Origin: Cyclobacteriaceae bacterium
GTDB lineage: Bacteria > Bacteroidota > Bacteroidia > Cytophagales > Cyclobacteriaceae
Reading direction: 5' to 3'
Assembly (NCBI GenBank): GCA_028281285.1
Contig: JANQKF010000016.1
Span: forward strand, 62,001-126,000
DNA: 64,000 nt
Under the pieces are notes generated by a model. That model saw only the letters and a list, made by a program, of their open reading frames with translations. It did no database searches and was not told the origin of the DNA. The position numbers were made by a program, and so were the translations under genes. Position 1 is the first letter of the stretch. Every line of letters begins with the position of its first letter. Of this stretch, positions 27,129 to 36,539 are shown in pieces.

Positions 27129-28055
27129 TTGACCTTGGAAATTCTCTTATCAACAGGAAACTGGCCGCCCAAAGCTTGGGTTGAAGGGTTGTCAAAAAGC
27201 AACTTGGTTTCAGCAGTACATGTATGGCCCACAGAATCAGACTTGTCAAATGTCGAGGTGTTGTTGGTGTGGAAACCATTGCCAGCCGGAATAATTGAAT
27301 TATTGCCAAATCTGAAGTTCATTAGTTCAATAGGAGCTGGTGTTGATCATCTTTTAGGAGATTCGCAAATACCTCTGGACCTTCCGGTGGCTCGCATTGT
27401 AGATGAAAGATTAACGGGGGATATGACGAATTATGTCATGATGGCCGTAGTGATGCATCAAAGGAATCTGTTGCATGTTCTTGAGAATCAAAAACAAGCC
27501 AAATGGGAACGTCATCATTATCCAAATCTAAGGGTAGGGGTGATGGGACTAGGGGAACTGGGTGGACATTTGGCGAGAACTCTTTCAGGTGCAGGTTTCG
27601 AGGTGTCTGGTTATAGTCGGAGTTCCAAACAAATTGATAGAGTAGCTACCTTTAACGGAGCCGATAGATCGGAATTCTTAAAAGATCTTGATGTACTGGT
27701 TAATTTGCTTCCAGTAACTTCAGAGACTGAAAACATACTTAACAAGGACTTGTTTGGTCAGATTAAACCTGGTGCATTTCTGATTAATGTAGCGCGTGGA
27801 GCTCATTTAGACGAGATGGATTTGCTTGATGCTCTTGAGAAAGGAATTATTTCCCGTGCTATGCTCGATGTGTTTAAAGAAGAGCCATTACCCAGCGACC
27901 ATCCATTTTGGGGTCATCCTAAGATTACCATTACACCTCATATCGCTAGTGTGACCACCCCGGCTTCAGCCATGAAGTTAGTACTGGAAAACTGCAGGAG
28001 GTTGAGAGACGGGGAGAAGTTCTTGCACCTAGTCGATCTTCAACGAGGTTATTAG
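27129..28055 (+). CDS. ghrA: D-2-hydroxyacid dehydrogenase (glyoxylate/hydroxypyruvate reductase A-like)
   Basis: A 308-residue NAD(P)-dependent dehydrogenase. Rossmann motif GVMGLGELGGHLARTL (about residue 140), the substrate-binding Arg in NVARGAHLD, and the His of PHIASVT with the Glu in KEEPLP complete the catalytic triad region. It starts at the TTG at 27129 because TAA at 27126-27128 lies directly upstream in frame and no ATG occurs before residue 99. Closest in type to GhrA, which reduces glyoxylate and hydroxypyruvate. Substrate specificity is inferred. Confidence 0.87.
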   Translation: MTLEILLSTGNWPPKAWVEGLSKSNLVSAVHVWPTESDLSNVEVLLVWKPLPAGIIELLPNLKFISSIGAGVDHLLGDSQIPLDLPVARIVDERLTGDMTNYVMMAVVMHQRNLLHVLENQKQAKWERHHYPNLRVGVMGLGELGGHLARTLSGAGFEVSGYSRSSKQIDRVATFNGADRSEFLKDLDVLVNLLPVTSETENILNKDLFGQIKPGAFLINVARGAHLDEMDLLDALEKGIISRAMLDVFKEEPLPSDHPFWGHPKITITPHIASVTTPASAMKLVLENCRRLRDGEKFLHLVDLQRGY

Positions 28056-28118
28056 CAGAGAATACCAATTCAAGTCTTAAATATCCCAGTTCAGTACATA
28101 TGTGATGTATTTCATTTG

Positions 28119-28152
28119 CAATAGTGAAAGATATCTATTTGATTTACTATTG
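28119..28152. promoter_or_regulatory. Inverted repeat upstream of the ChaN/EreA-like gene
   Basis: CAATAGT (28119-28125) and ACTATTG (28146-28152) are separated by 20 bp of AT-rich sequence, and each is followed by GTGAAA or TGAAA. The arrangement is consistent with an operator for the gene that starts at 28176. Confidence 0.35.
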
Positions 28153-28175
28153 TGAAATAAATAAAAGTGTTGGAA

Positions 28176-29381
28176 ATGCACAGTCGGAATTACTCGGTAT
28201 TAATCATTTTGTTGAGTCTGCTGATTTGTCAGATTCACTATACAAATGGACAATCTGAACTCACTGTAAGTCATATAGCTGAAAATACCCTGTACTTTGA
28301 TCTTGATTCCGAACTGAAAGGTGAGGGTGCCGAATTTTTAAAAAAAGAATTGGAAGGTGCTCATTACATAGCTTATGGTGAGCTTCACAACTCCAGACAG
28401 TCCGCCATCATTTTTAAACAGATATTGAAAAAAGCTTCCAGATTTGGTTTTGACAAGTTAGCAGTAGAAGTGGGGCCTGAGTCCGCCAAAATCTTAAAAA
28501 GAAACTCAGCCCAACCTGAGCAGGCGGTTAGCAATTTGAGTGATTTGTACAAAAAGTATAATAGTAGAAATTATAAGTACCCGATACCTTTTTTTAAAGG
28601 CGTAGAGGATGCCGAGTTTTTAGCAACTGCAAGAAGATTGGGTTTTGACCTTTGGGGGCTTGATCAAGAGTTTGCTTATGCACCACCTATGCTCTTCGAT
28701 GAACTTTTGGAAACCCTGAATGAACCCGATGAAGTGACGGAAGAAATTGCAGGAAGGGCAAAAAAAGCCTGGTCAAAACTGAAATCAAGTAGAAGTTGCC
28801 AGTCATTGGAATCCGATGAAATCAGCTCATACTTTGGCAGTTTCAGCGCAGAAAATGAAGCTGCTCAAGCGATCATAAACGCGTTAAAAATCTCATGGGA
28901 AATTTACTGTGCGTATGAGAAAAAAGACTACAAAGCGAACAATACAAAGCGGATCAATTATATGAGAGGCAATTTAAAGCAGAACATTGATGACGCTATT
29001 TCAAAAGGTGAATCCCCTAAGGTGATAGTTAAAATGGGTAGCTACCATACTTCCAAAGTAACTAGTCCATTAGGATATCAGGATGTGGGACATCTGGTTG
29101 ATGAACTGGCCAATGAGATGAATCAGAAGGCCATCTATATACGGTATATGAGACGATATTGGCTGGGTAAAGATAAAATAGATTCAAAGGACTATGAGAG
29201 TTCCAGAACCTTTATGACGGTAGGGAAAAGAGAGAAGTGGGCAGTTATTGATATGAGACCTCTCAGGAAGTTAATCGAAGGTGGACAGCTAAAAGTATCA
29301 GAATACGAAAAGAGAGAAATTATGAATCACGACTTGATGCTTATGGCTCCTGAAGATAAATGGGTAAAGAATAATTATTGA
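28176..29381 (+). CDS. Secreted ChaN/erythromycin-esterase-superfamily-like protein
   Basis: A 401-residue protein with an N-terminal signal peptide (hydrophobic 8-20, cleavage near TNGQ). The core has YGELHNSRQ (about residue 72), AVEVGPES and LGFDLWGLDQEF, the pattern of the EreA/ChaN/TIKI-like superfamily, in which Glu/His residues bind metal or heme iron. A late MGSYHTSK motif also fits. I cannot tell hydrolase from heme-binding function. The ATG at 28176 is used; an in-frame GTG lies at 28167. Confidence 0.65.
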   Translation: MHSRNYSVLIILLSLLICQIHYTNGQSELTVSHIAENTLYFDLDSELKGEGAEFLKKELEGAHYIAYGELHNSRQSAIIFKQILKKASRFGFDKLAVEVGPESAKILKRNSAQPEQAVSNLSDLYKKYNSRNYKYPIPFFKGVEDAEFLATARRLGFDLWGLDQEFAYAPPMLFDELLETLNEPDEVTEEIAGRAKKAWSKLKSSRSCQSLESDEISSYFGSFSAENEAAQAIINALKISWEIYCAYEKKDYKANNTKRINYMRGNLKQNIDDAISKGESPKVIVKMGSYHTSKVTSPLGYQDVGHLVDELANEMNQKAIYIRYMRRYWLGKDKIDSKDYESSRTFMTVGKREKWAVIDMRPLRKLIEGGQLKVSEYEKREIMNHDLMLMAPEDKWVKNNY

Positions 29382-29443
29382 GTCTAGTCATGCTTGTAGT
29401 AATAAGAAACGAAAAGATTTTTTAAAGAAAATAGTAATCGGTC

Positions 29444-29803
29444 ATGCATAGAGTAAACCTTGGTGAGTTTGAAGAACTGGTGCTACTGGTGGTAGCCATT
29501 CTTCACGATAATGCCTACGGGATTAGTGTGATGGAAGAAATCGAATCTCAGACGGGTCGGAAAATTAACATTAGTGCGGTGCATTCCGCGTTGGACCGTT
29601 TGGAAACCAAAGGATTTCTGAAGTCTCATATCGGTGGTGCTACAAAAGAAAGAGGAGGTAGGAGAAAACGTTTTTTTAACATCACCATGGCAGGCAAGGG
29701 AGCTCTGGATTTTATTCATTCACAGCGCAACAATTTGTACAACCAGATTGGGCCTATTGATTTTGGAGTAAACTATGGACCGACAGGATATTCAACCGCC
29801 TAA
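29444..29803 (+). CDS. PadR-family transcriptional regulator
   Basis: A 119-residue winged-helix regulator. Typical PadR sequence: EELVLLVVAILHDNAYGISV, then the recognition helix (SAVHSALDRLETKGFLKS) and wing (GGRRKRFFNIT). It overlaps the following permease by 29 bp and almost certainly controls it, as is usual for this pairing in Bacteroidota. Confidence 0.9.
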   Translation: MHRVNLGEFEELVLLVVAILHDNAYGISVMEEIESQTGRKINISAVHSALDRLETKGFLKSHIGGATKERGGRRKRFFNITMAGKGALDFIHSQRNNLYNQIGPIDFGVNYGPTGYSTA

Positions 29804-32417
29804 ATGGGCATTGAGGTTACTCCGTTGGTATTGCAAGCCAAGGGCCCTCGAAATCATTGAAGGGGATATTTTCGAACTCTTCGAAAAGCGAATTGCCCAG
29901 GGAGAAGCCAAAATGGCCAGAAGGAAATTCGGCTGGGACGTGCTTCGGTTCTTTCGACTTCGATACATCAAAGGAATTAATGACATCAACTCACTTAACA
30001 ACATCGCCATGTTCAAAAACTACTTTAAAATATCATTGAGAAGCCTCTATAGGCATAAATTCTACAGTTTCATCAATATAGCCGGTCTGTCACTGGGGCT
30101 TGCTGCCTGCCTTCTCATTGTACTCTACATCTCAAATGAATTGAGTTATGACAAGTTCCATAACGATTCAGATAGGATCTATCGGTTCGCCAATGGCCAA
30201 AGTGGAAATTGGACACCGGCCAGACTGGGCATTCAAGCGAAAATGGACTTTCCGGAAATCGAAGAGATCGTTCGTTTGTCTGGCCCATCGAGTAGCACTT
30301 TTAAAGTAGGGGATATGGTGTTCAGAGAACCCAATGGGTTTGCGGCAGATTCCACTTTCCACAAGGTATTCACTATTGATTTCATTGAAGGAAATCCTGA
30401 TGACGCCCTCACCGAACCCAATTCGATAGTACTCACTAAATCATTAGCCGAAAAATATTTTGGAGGAAGTTCGGCCTTCGGTGAGTTCATCCAATTCAAT
30501 GGTAGAACAACAAAGGTCACAGGAGTAATCGCTGACCCACCCAAAAATACGCACTTCTATTATAAATACATCAATGCTTATCCGCATGACACTTGGGTAA
30601 CAATTGGAAATTGGACGGCAAACAACTTCTGGACTTATGCAAAATTGGTTTCCGGTGCTTCAAGGGAGGCTTTGGAAGAAAAGTTTCCTGAGTTCAAAAG
30701 AAAGTATGCAGGAGATGAGATGTTAAAGTACAGTGATTATGACAATTACGATGAAATGCTGGCTAATATGTCTTATGTGCCCACATTTTCACTGAAAAAG
30801 ATGACTGACCTGCATCTCTATTATCCAAGTTTTGCACTTGGGTCGAATGGTGACATTAATAACATCTATATTTTCTCGGGCGTAGGTGTTTTTATACTAC
30901 TCATAGCCTGTATCAATTTTATGAATTTGAGCACGGCCCGGTCTGCCGCACGCTCTAAGGAGGTAGGCATGCGCAAGGTTCTTGGCTCCTTAAGAAAACA
31001 ACTCATCAGTCAATTCCTGGTTGAGTCTACGATTATCAGCGTGTTTGCAATGATTTTGTCATTAGGAATCGCTGCGCTGGCCCTTGATGGATTCAATGGA
31101 TTAGCCAATAGAGATTTTATTCTCAATGACCTTTTAGCGCCTGGAACACTATTGAATCTTCTTGTTCTGGTCTTGATTGTGGGATTCTTGGCAGGTAGTT
31201 ATCCAGCTTTTTATCTGTCTGCATTCAAGCCAATTAAGGCGCTAAAGGGAGAAATCAAAGCTGGAGCTGGAAATGCTTTTTTGCGTAAGGGATTGGTCGC
31301 TTTTCAATTTGCCATCTCAATTTTCCTAATCATTAGCACTACTGTGGTTTTCACCCAATTACGCTTTATGAGTTCACAGAAGCTCGGATTAAACGCAGAG
31401 CAGGTACTTTCGATCAGCAACAGTGGAGCACTAGAAGGTAAATTGACTGCCTTTAAAAATACAATTGCCCGAAATCCGAATGTGGTCAGTATTAGTCACT
31501 CTGACCGTTACCTATCAGGCAGAATGAACACATGGGGCTATCAAACTCTGGAAGAGAACTCCAAAAATCTAAGCTTTGTACACCTCATAGCTTCCAGCGA
31601 CTTTTTTAATACTATGGATATAGATTTGGTTGATGGACGCTATTTCAATGATGAATTCGCAACGGATTCTGCGGCAATTATCATCAATGAAAAAGCTGCT
31701 GAATGGCTAGGAGGAAATCCACTCGGACGGCTATTCACTCGAGGAGATGGAGAAAGGTTGCCGGTGGTCGGTGTGGTCAAAGACTTTCATTATTCATCGC
31801 TGAAATCAGATATAAGACCTATGATTATCCGCTATCAAAATAAGGAGGGTTATGTTCCGCAATATGAAGAAGATTGGTTTGCAGCGGGTTTTGTTTCCAT
31901 TAAGGTGAATGGGAACTATCAAGAGGTGGTAGCAGCAGTTGAGAGCGCCTGGAATCAATTTGCACCTGACGAGCCGTTTAATTATTTCTTTTTGGATGAT
32001 TCTTTTGATCGCTTGTATGATGACGAAAGAAGGTTTGGGAGAATGTTCACTGTTTCATCGGGTCTTGCAATTGCAATCGCCTGTCTTGGTTTGTTTGCTT
32101 TGGCTGCCTTTACACTGGAACGAAGATTCAAGGAAATTGCCGTACGCAAAGTGCTGGGTGCTTCAGTCAGAAATCTTACCATGCTTATTATAGGTGACTT
32201 CACTAAGCTCGTATTGATTGGTTCGATTGTCGCAATTCCAGCGGGTTATTTTGTGATGAAAGAATGGCTCAACGAATTTGCCTATCAAATTAATGTTGGA
32301 GTATTTGTATTGGTTGTTCCGGCAATCTTAGTAGCCATCATCGCATGGATTACTGTAGGCTATCAATCGGCTAAAACGGCCTTAGGGAATCCAGTGAATG
32401 CGTTGAGGAGTGAGTGA
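29775..32417 (+). CDS. FtsX/MacB-type ABC transporter permease with prefix domain
   Basis: An 880-residue permease. Residues 1-75 form the 'permease prefix' domain (PPKWALRLLRWYCKPRALEIIEGD). The rest is two MacB/FtsX repeats: each has a periplasmic MacB_PCD domain and a four-helix FtsX core, with the conserved RSKEVGMRKVLGSLRKQL and RRFKEIAVRKVLGASVRNL coupling motifs. Such proteins work with a LolD-like ATPase, in exporters of antimicrobials, lipids or lipoproteins. No ATPase gene is adjacent, so it must share one encoded elsewhere. It is cotranscribed with the PadR gene. Confidence 0.9.
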   Translation: MDRQDIQPPKWALRLLRWYCKPRALEIIEGDIFELFEKRIAQGEAKMARRKFGWDVLRFFRLRYIKGINDINSLNNIAMFKNYFKISLRSLYRHKFYSFINIAGLSLGLAACLLIVLYISNELSYDKFHNDSDRIYRFANGQSGNWTPARLGIQAKMDFPEIEEIVRLSGPSSSTFKVGDMVFREPNGFAADSTFHKVFTIDFIEGNPDDALTEPNSIVLTKSLAEKYFGGSSAFGEFIQFNGRTTKVTGVIADPPKNTHFYYKYINAYPHDTWVTIGNWTANNFWTYAKLVSGASREALEEKFPEFKRKYAGDEMLKYSDYDNYDEMLANMSYVPTFSLKKMTDLHLYYPSFALGSNGDINNIYIFSGVGVFILLIACINFMNLSTARSAARSKEVGMRKVLGSLRKQLISQFLVESTIISVFAMILSLGIAALALDGFNGLANRDFILNDLLAPGTLLNLLVLVLIVGFLAGSYPAFYLSAFKPIKALKGEIKAGAGNAFLRKGLVAFQFAISIFLIISTTVVFTQLRFMSSQKLGLNAEQVLSISNSGALEGKLTAFKNTIARNPNVVSISHSDRYLSGRMNTWGYQTLEENSKNLSFVHLIASSDFFNTMDIDLVDGRYFNDEFATDSAAIIINEKAAEWLGGNPLGRLFTRGDGERLPVVGVVKDFHYSSLKSDIRPMIIRYQNKEGYVPQYEEDWFAAGFVSIKVNGNYQEVVAAVESAWNQFAPDEPFNYFFLDDSFDRLYDDERRFGRMFTVSSGLAIAIACLGLFALAAFTLERRFKEIAVRKVLGASVRNLTMLIIGDFTKLVLIGSIVAIPAGYFVMKEWLNEFAYQINVGVFVLVVPAILVAIIAWITVGYQSAKTALGNPVNALRSE

Positions 32418-32450
32418 TATCTTTGATGAGCAAATACTTCCTAGATCACA

Positions 32451-33152
32451 TTATTCAATACTTATTTCATAGATAGTCTTCCAGTTTTTACCTGTGATAA
32501 GAAATGTGTTCGTGTCTTCTTTATATGCAACTCCATTCAGTTTTCCCGGAAAGCCCTCTCTTTCTAGCAGGTCCTCTAGATCAAGAATTGAAATGATTTG
32601 GCCATTGGACGCATTTATTTTTAAAAGGCTGTTTTGGTGCCTGCCGGTAAACACATTTGCGTAAATGACGTTGTGTGATTCAACAAACTCAATCTCATTC
32701 AAGCTATTCACTGGCCGTGTAACATCATTCACCACTTCGAGGTGATTTGACCACGCGTTCATTGTTTCTACATTCACACAATCTATTAGATTTGATCCAT
32801 TAGTTTTATAGAGAACATCACCAGAGTGAGTCAATCCCCACCCTTGTCCGTCATATGAAAATTCTCCAAAATACTCCAAACTGGCTCTATCAAGAATAAA
32901 ACCCTTTTGTGATCTCCAGGTCAATAAGTAAAGTTTGTTTTGAACAACAGTAAGTCCCTCAGCATAATAGAAATCAGGTAATTTGATCTCTCTTTCTATT
33001 TCATTGTTTTCAAGTATAATTTTTCTCACGAGGGATTTGCCGATACCACCTGAGCTTTCATAGAGATAAGGAGCTTGATAGTACAAACCTTGTGTTGAAA
33101 TTTGGTCTATGTGGGGATAGGTTTGGACTATTTTATATGTGATTTTTTTCAT
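32451..33152 (-). CDS. Glutaminyl-peptide cyclotransferase-like beta-propeller
   Basis: A 233-residue protein of the plant/bacterial glutamine cyclotransferase family (PF05096), a five-bladed propeller. Motifs TQGLYYQAPYLYESSG, PDFYYAEGLTVV, YLLTWRSQKGF, LNEIEFV, YANVF and GKLNGVAY follow the family order. Family members convert N-terminal Gln of peptides to pyroglutamate. It has no signal peptide, unlike most bacterial versions, so it may act in the cytoplasm. It is divergent from the CHAT protein. A promoter-like GGTTACC-N16-ATTAAT element (33181-33209) points toward it. Confidence 0.82.
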   Translation of the reverse strand: MKKITYKIVQTYPHIDQISTQGLYYQAPYLYESSGGIGKSLVRKIILENNEIEREIKLPDFYYAEGLTVVQNKLYLLTWRSQKGFILDRASLEYFGEFSYDGQGWGLTHSGDVLYKTNGSNLIDCVNVETMNAWSNHLEVVNDVTRPVNSLNEIEFVESHNVIYANVFTGRHQNSLLKINASNGQIISILDLEDLLEREGFPGKLNGVAYKEDTNTFLITGKNWKTIYEISIE

Positions 33153-33180
33153 GAAAAAAATAATTATGCTTGATTTATAT

Positions 33181-33209
33181 ATTAATAGAGTTATTTATCA
33201 AAGGTAACC
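33181..33209 (-). promoter_or_regulatory. Promoter-like element A (GGTTACC / ATTAAT), facing the cyclotransferase
   Basis: On the minus strand GGTTACC (33209-33203) is followed after 16 nt by ATTAAT (33186-33181), about 29 nt before the cyclotransferase ATG. The same layout appears at 36789-36816 (minus) and 38225-38253 (plus). A single DNA-binding factor, perhaps the ECF sigma factor at 37572-38126, could use all three. Confidence 0.55.
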
Positions 33210-33211
33210 TA

Positions 33212-36200
33212 ATGAAATTCAGGTTTGTTTTTTACTTCTTACTTATCTTCCTGTTTGTTCGGTTAATTCCATTAAATGCCCAAATTGAATCGCAAAAGTT
33301 ATATACCGAAAGGTCAAATTTCTCTACAATTGACTCTCTGATTAGGCATGGCGATTATGAGACTGCTAAAGGCTTATTGAGATCACACAAATTTTCCGAC
33401 CACCAAAAAGCAAAAAAACTTGAAAGTATTTTTCTCCATTGTCAATTAGCTAGGATTAATCGCAGGTTATCGAAATTGTCATTGACAAAAATGCATTTGG
33501 ATTCTGCCAAGGTGATGATAGATGAATTGGGCCTCACGGATGACTTGGTTTTAGGTGACTACCATTTTGTTTTGGGTGAATTACTTGATAGAAATGGAAA
33601 TGCTCAAGAAAGCTTAAAAAGCCACCAGTTTGCACTGAAAATAAGAGAATCAGTTCTAGGGCCGGATCATGTGTTAGTAGGAGAGTCTCTACAGGGAATT
33701 GGTGACGTATACCATTGGCTGTTGTCAGATTACCTGAGAGCGGAGGCTTATCACCGAAAAGCACTCCGAGTTTTCCTGTTGAATCATGGTGAGGTATCTT
33801 CTTTCGTTGCTAGATCATATTACAACCTGGCAATTGCATATAGACAACAAACCGATTACGAAAATGCTGAACTATATGCGCTTAAATCAATTGAAGTATA
33901 TGATAAACTTCCTGACACTTCTGAGCGGCAAATTGCGAATTCTAATAATGTTCTGGCTAATATTTATTTTAATCGATTCGACTATCACCGTGCTAGAGTA
34001 CACATTAAAAAGACAATTGATATTCTTAGCAAAAACCCGAGTAACTCTCAAAGAATGATTATTCCTTTAGGGACGTTAGGTTCCATTTATTTCGGTGAGG
34101 GGAGTTTGCTGAAAGCTGAGGAGGTCTATAAAGAAACTGTGAGGTTAAGCAGGTTGCATTTTGGAGATTCATCAATCTCTCTTTCAAATAGCCTGTTGAA
34201 CTTAGGACTTCTCGAGAGTAGAAAAGGTAATTTCGACAAGGCCAAGCAGTACCTAAATCAATGTTTGTCAATCAGGCGTTTAAAGAATAATTATGGAGAA
34301 AAACACTTTGTAGTAGGAGAGACCTTTAGGTTTTTGGGAGAATTGCATGAAAAATTTGGCTATCCCTTAGAAGCTTTAAACTACTTCCATTTGGCCGTTA
34401 TAGCGCAGGTCAAGGACTTCAATTCGCAGAACCCTTTGTCGACTCCTGAAATTGAAAACGTGCCTGTTAGTTATTCTGTATTAAGAACTTTTAGGGCCAA
34501 GGCAAAATTAATAAAGTCAATTGCTATCTCCCGTGATTCATTAAAGGAAGAGTTTCAAAGCAGTGCCATGCGGCATTTTGACTTGTCTACAGAATTGATA
34601 AGGATGAATAGACTTGCTTTTGAGCAGGAAGAGTCAAAACTCTTTTTGTCCAAACACAATAGAGAGGTTTTTGATCATGCAATTGAGTCCTATTTGATTG
34701 GTTACAAACAATCCAATGCCCCTTACTTAAAAGAACGAATATGGTCGTTGATGAGTGATGGCAAATCACAGATGTTAGTCGAATACTTGCAGCGTGATCT
34801 AAATGAAAATAACTCTTCAAGGATGAATGACATCAGACGAGAGGAGGTTGAAATAAATATGAACTTTGAATCCATCAGACTGGCATTAGAAAATAAAACC
34901 CTTGAAAGTCATTCCGATTCAACACAGGTAGCTGAACTAAAGGCTGAAATGACCCGGCTTTTGGCTCAGAAAGATTCGCTGAAGCAAGAACTCGAAAAGT
35001 CGATACCCGTTAAATCAAAGTTCGAATCAGCAGATTTGAGTGCATTGCTGGAATTTTCTGACAATTCTGACAGAGCTTTCTTGCAATACTTTGAAGGGGA
35101 TAGTACGGGTAATGTATACATAATGGTGGTATATAATGGCCAATCTCAAATCTGCTATCAAAGATTGGAAGAACTAGATACAACGCTCAAGAAATTTTGG
35201 CTTCAATTGGAATCACCCAGTTTGAAGCTTCAAGACTATATTAACTATTCTACGCTGGCCTATGAACTCTATGATAAATTGATTCCAAGTCTGATTAAAG
35301 ACAACTTAGATCGTATCCGGGAAATCTCCATTGTGGCTGATGGAAAACTGGAAAGAGTCCCTTTTGCAGCCTTGTTGGTTTCGGAAAATTCTTCCAAAAT
35401 GTTGGATTATAGCCGCCTTGACTATCTATTAAGTCATTGCGCTATTAATTATTCAAAATCATTCACATTGAATAATCTGAAGAACACCGAAATGACCCGA
35501 CCCACAGTCCTGGCATTCAGTTTCACGGACAACCAGACAACCAGTATTGCAGCTACAAGACAATCAGGTCTTATTCCAGGAGCGGCCAAAGAAATCAATG
35601 GTATAAAAGAACACTTTGACGGGGAGTTTTATTTTGGCACTGGTTCGAACTTGACCGTATTTGACCAAAAGTTCTCGAATCATCAAATTTTGCATTTTGC
35701 TGCCCATGGCATTAATGATAAAGACCCGGCTAAATCATATTTGCTACTTCAGAATGATAGTATAAAGAAGGGTACGGAAAGTAGACTTTATGCATATCAA
35801 ATTCCTCAATACGTGCTGGATGACAGGCTTGTGGTGTTAAGTGCATGTGCCACTAGTATAGGAACGGAAAAAAGAGGTGAGGGCACTTATTCTCTTACAA
35901 GAAACTTTTTCATGGCTGGAGCTGCAAGTGTAATAAGTACACTATGGGAAGTGGACGACCAGAGCAGTGCTAATTTAATGATGAAATTCTATGATAATTT
36001 TTCTCAAGGCCAGGATGTGTCAATGTCATTGAACAACGCCAAGAGATCAGGTATATCTGAGGCTGGTCCATATTTGAGTCACCCATTTTATTGGGCTGGT
36101 TATACGGTCACTCAACACGAAAGTGCCAAGATCCAGAAGCCAAATCATCAAATTCTGATTGGTGCTGGGATTTTAATAATGGTACTCTTCGTGTTGAATT

Positions 36201-36235
36201 ACCGTAAATTGTCTACTGAAACCAATAAAGATTAA
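33212..36235 (+). CDS. TPR-CHAT domain protein, membrane anchored
   Basis: A 1,007-residue protein. An N-terminal signal/anchor (about residues 4-22) leads into TPR repeats (about 60-390), a helical linker with coiled coil (about 520-600), and a C-terminal CHAT domain (about 690-970) followed by a transmembrane helix (about 975-995). CHAT is a caspase-like fold; the catalytic dyad is visible as His832 in HFAAHG and Cys879 in LSACAT, and the supporting ISTLWEVDD motif is present. TPR-CHAT proteins act as proteases or scaffolds, some in abortive-infection-type defence (for example with gasdermins or CRISPR). Here it is tethered to the membrane and neighbours subtilases and an ECF sigma/anti-sigma pair. 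Its stop overlaps a convergent small gene. Confidence 0.85.
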   Translation: MKFRFVFYFLLIFLFVRLIPLNAQIESQKLYTERSNFSTIDSLIRHGDYETAKGLLRSHKFSDHQKAKKLESIFLHCQLARINRRLSKLSLTKMHLDSAKVMIDELGLTDDLVLGDYHFVLGELLDRNGNAQESLKSHQFALKIRESVLGPDHVLVGESLQGIGDVYHWLLSDYLRAEAYHRKALRVFLLNHGEVSSFVARSYYNLAIAYRQQTDYENAELYALKSIEVYDKLPDTSERQIANSNNVLANIYFNRFDYHRARVHIKKTIDILSKNPSNSQRMIIPLGTLGSIYFGEGSLLKAEEVYKETVRLSRLHFGDSSISLSNSLLNLGLLESRKGNFDKAKQYLNQCLSIRRLKNNYGEKHFVVGETFRFLGELHEKFGYPLEALNYFHLAVIAQVKDFNSQNPLSTPEIENVPVSYSVLRTFRAKAKLIKSIAISRDSLKEEFQSSAMRHFDLSTELIRMNRLAFEQEESKLFLSKHNREVFDHAIESYLIGYKQSNAPYLKERIWSLMSDGKSQMLVEYLQRDLNENNSSRMNDIRREEVEINMNFESIRLALENKTLESHSDSTQVAELKAEMTRLLAQKDSLKQELEKSIPVKSKFESADLSALLEFSDNSDRAFLQYFEGDSTGNVYIMVVYNGQSQICYQRLEELDTTLKKFWLQLESPSLKLQDYINYSTLAYELYDKLIPSLIKDNLDRIREISIVADGKLERVPFAALLVSENSSKMLDYSRLDYLLSHCAINYSKSFTLNNLKNTEMTRPTVLAFSFTDNQTTSIAATRQSGLIPGAAKEINGIKEHFDGEFYFGTGSNLTVFDQKFSNHQILHFAAHGINDKDPAKSYLLLQNDSIKKGTESRLYAYQIPQYVLDDRLVVLSACATSIGTEKRGEGTYSLTRNFFMAGAASVISTLWEVDDQSSANLMMKFYDNFSQGQDVSMSLNNAKRSGISEAGPYLSHPFYWAGYTVTQHESAKIQKPNHQILIGAGILIMVLFVLNYRKLSTETNKD

Positions 36236-36507
36236 CAATCAGAATATCGTTCAAAGGCATAAACAACAAATCGTCTATCACCGGTTGCTTTAAACCAAAC
36301 TTTTTGTCCGTTCTTAAAAAGACCATGGTAAATCATCCTTTCTTGTGTTTCACAGTGATCTACAAATTTGGTCATGGATAATTCCTCTTCAGGATTGAGA
36401 CTAAGTTGTCCTTCTCTTGGATCGACCACTTGTCCAGGTTCCAATTGATTGATATGTGCCTCTTGATCCTTTAAAATTCGTTCGATGTATTTGTTTTGTT
36501 GTTCCAT
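36232..36507 (-). CDS. Small protein A with GQVxDPR motif, unknown function
   Basis: A 91-residue acidic protein I do not recognise, without signal peptide. It contains GQVVDPREG (about residues 25-33), related to GQVQDPRTS in the neighbouring small protein. The C-terminal half (MIYHGLFKNGQKVWFKATGDRRFVVYAF) looks like a small beta fold ending in a Cys. It is 32 bp downstream of small protein B on the same strand and likely cotranscribed from the element at 36789-36816. Its stop overlaps that of the CHAT gene. Confidence 0.65.
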   Translation of the reverse strand: MEQQNKYIERILKDQEAHINQLEPGQVVDPREGQLSLNPEEELSMTKFVDHCETQERMIYHGLFKNGQKVWFKATGDRRFVVYAFERYSDC

Positions 36508-36539
36508 GTTATAATTTGATTGATATATACTTTTCAGTG

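Noticed and set aside
27035-27322. Additional minus-strand gene overlapping the hydroxyacid dehydrogenase start
   Set aside because: The open frame lies opposite a well-conserved gene, has no recognisable domain and reads like the shadow of it.
33203-33209. Promoter for the CHAT gene
   Set aside because: On the plus strand the heptamer is GGTAACC and lies only 2 nt before the CHAT ATG, so transcription from it could not include the start codon; the element fits the opposite gene.
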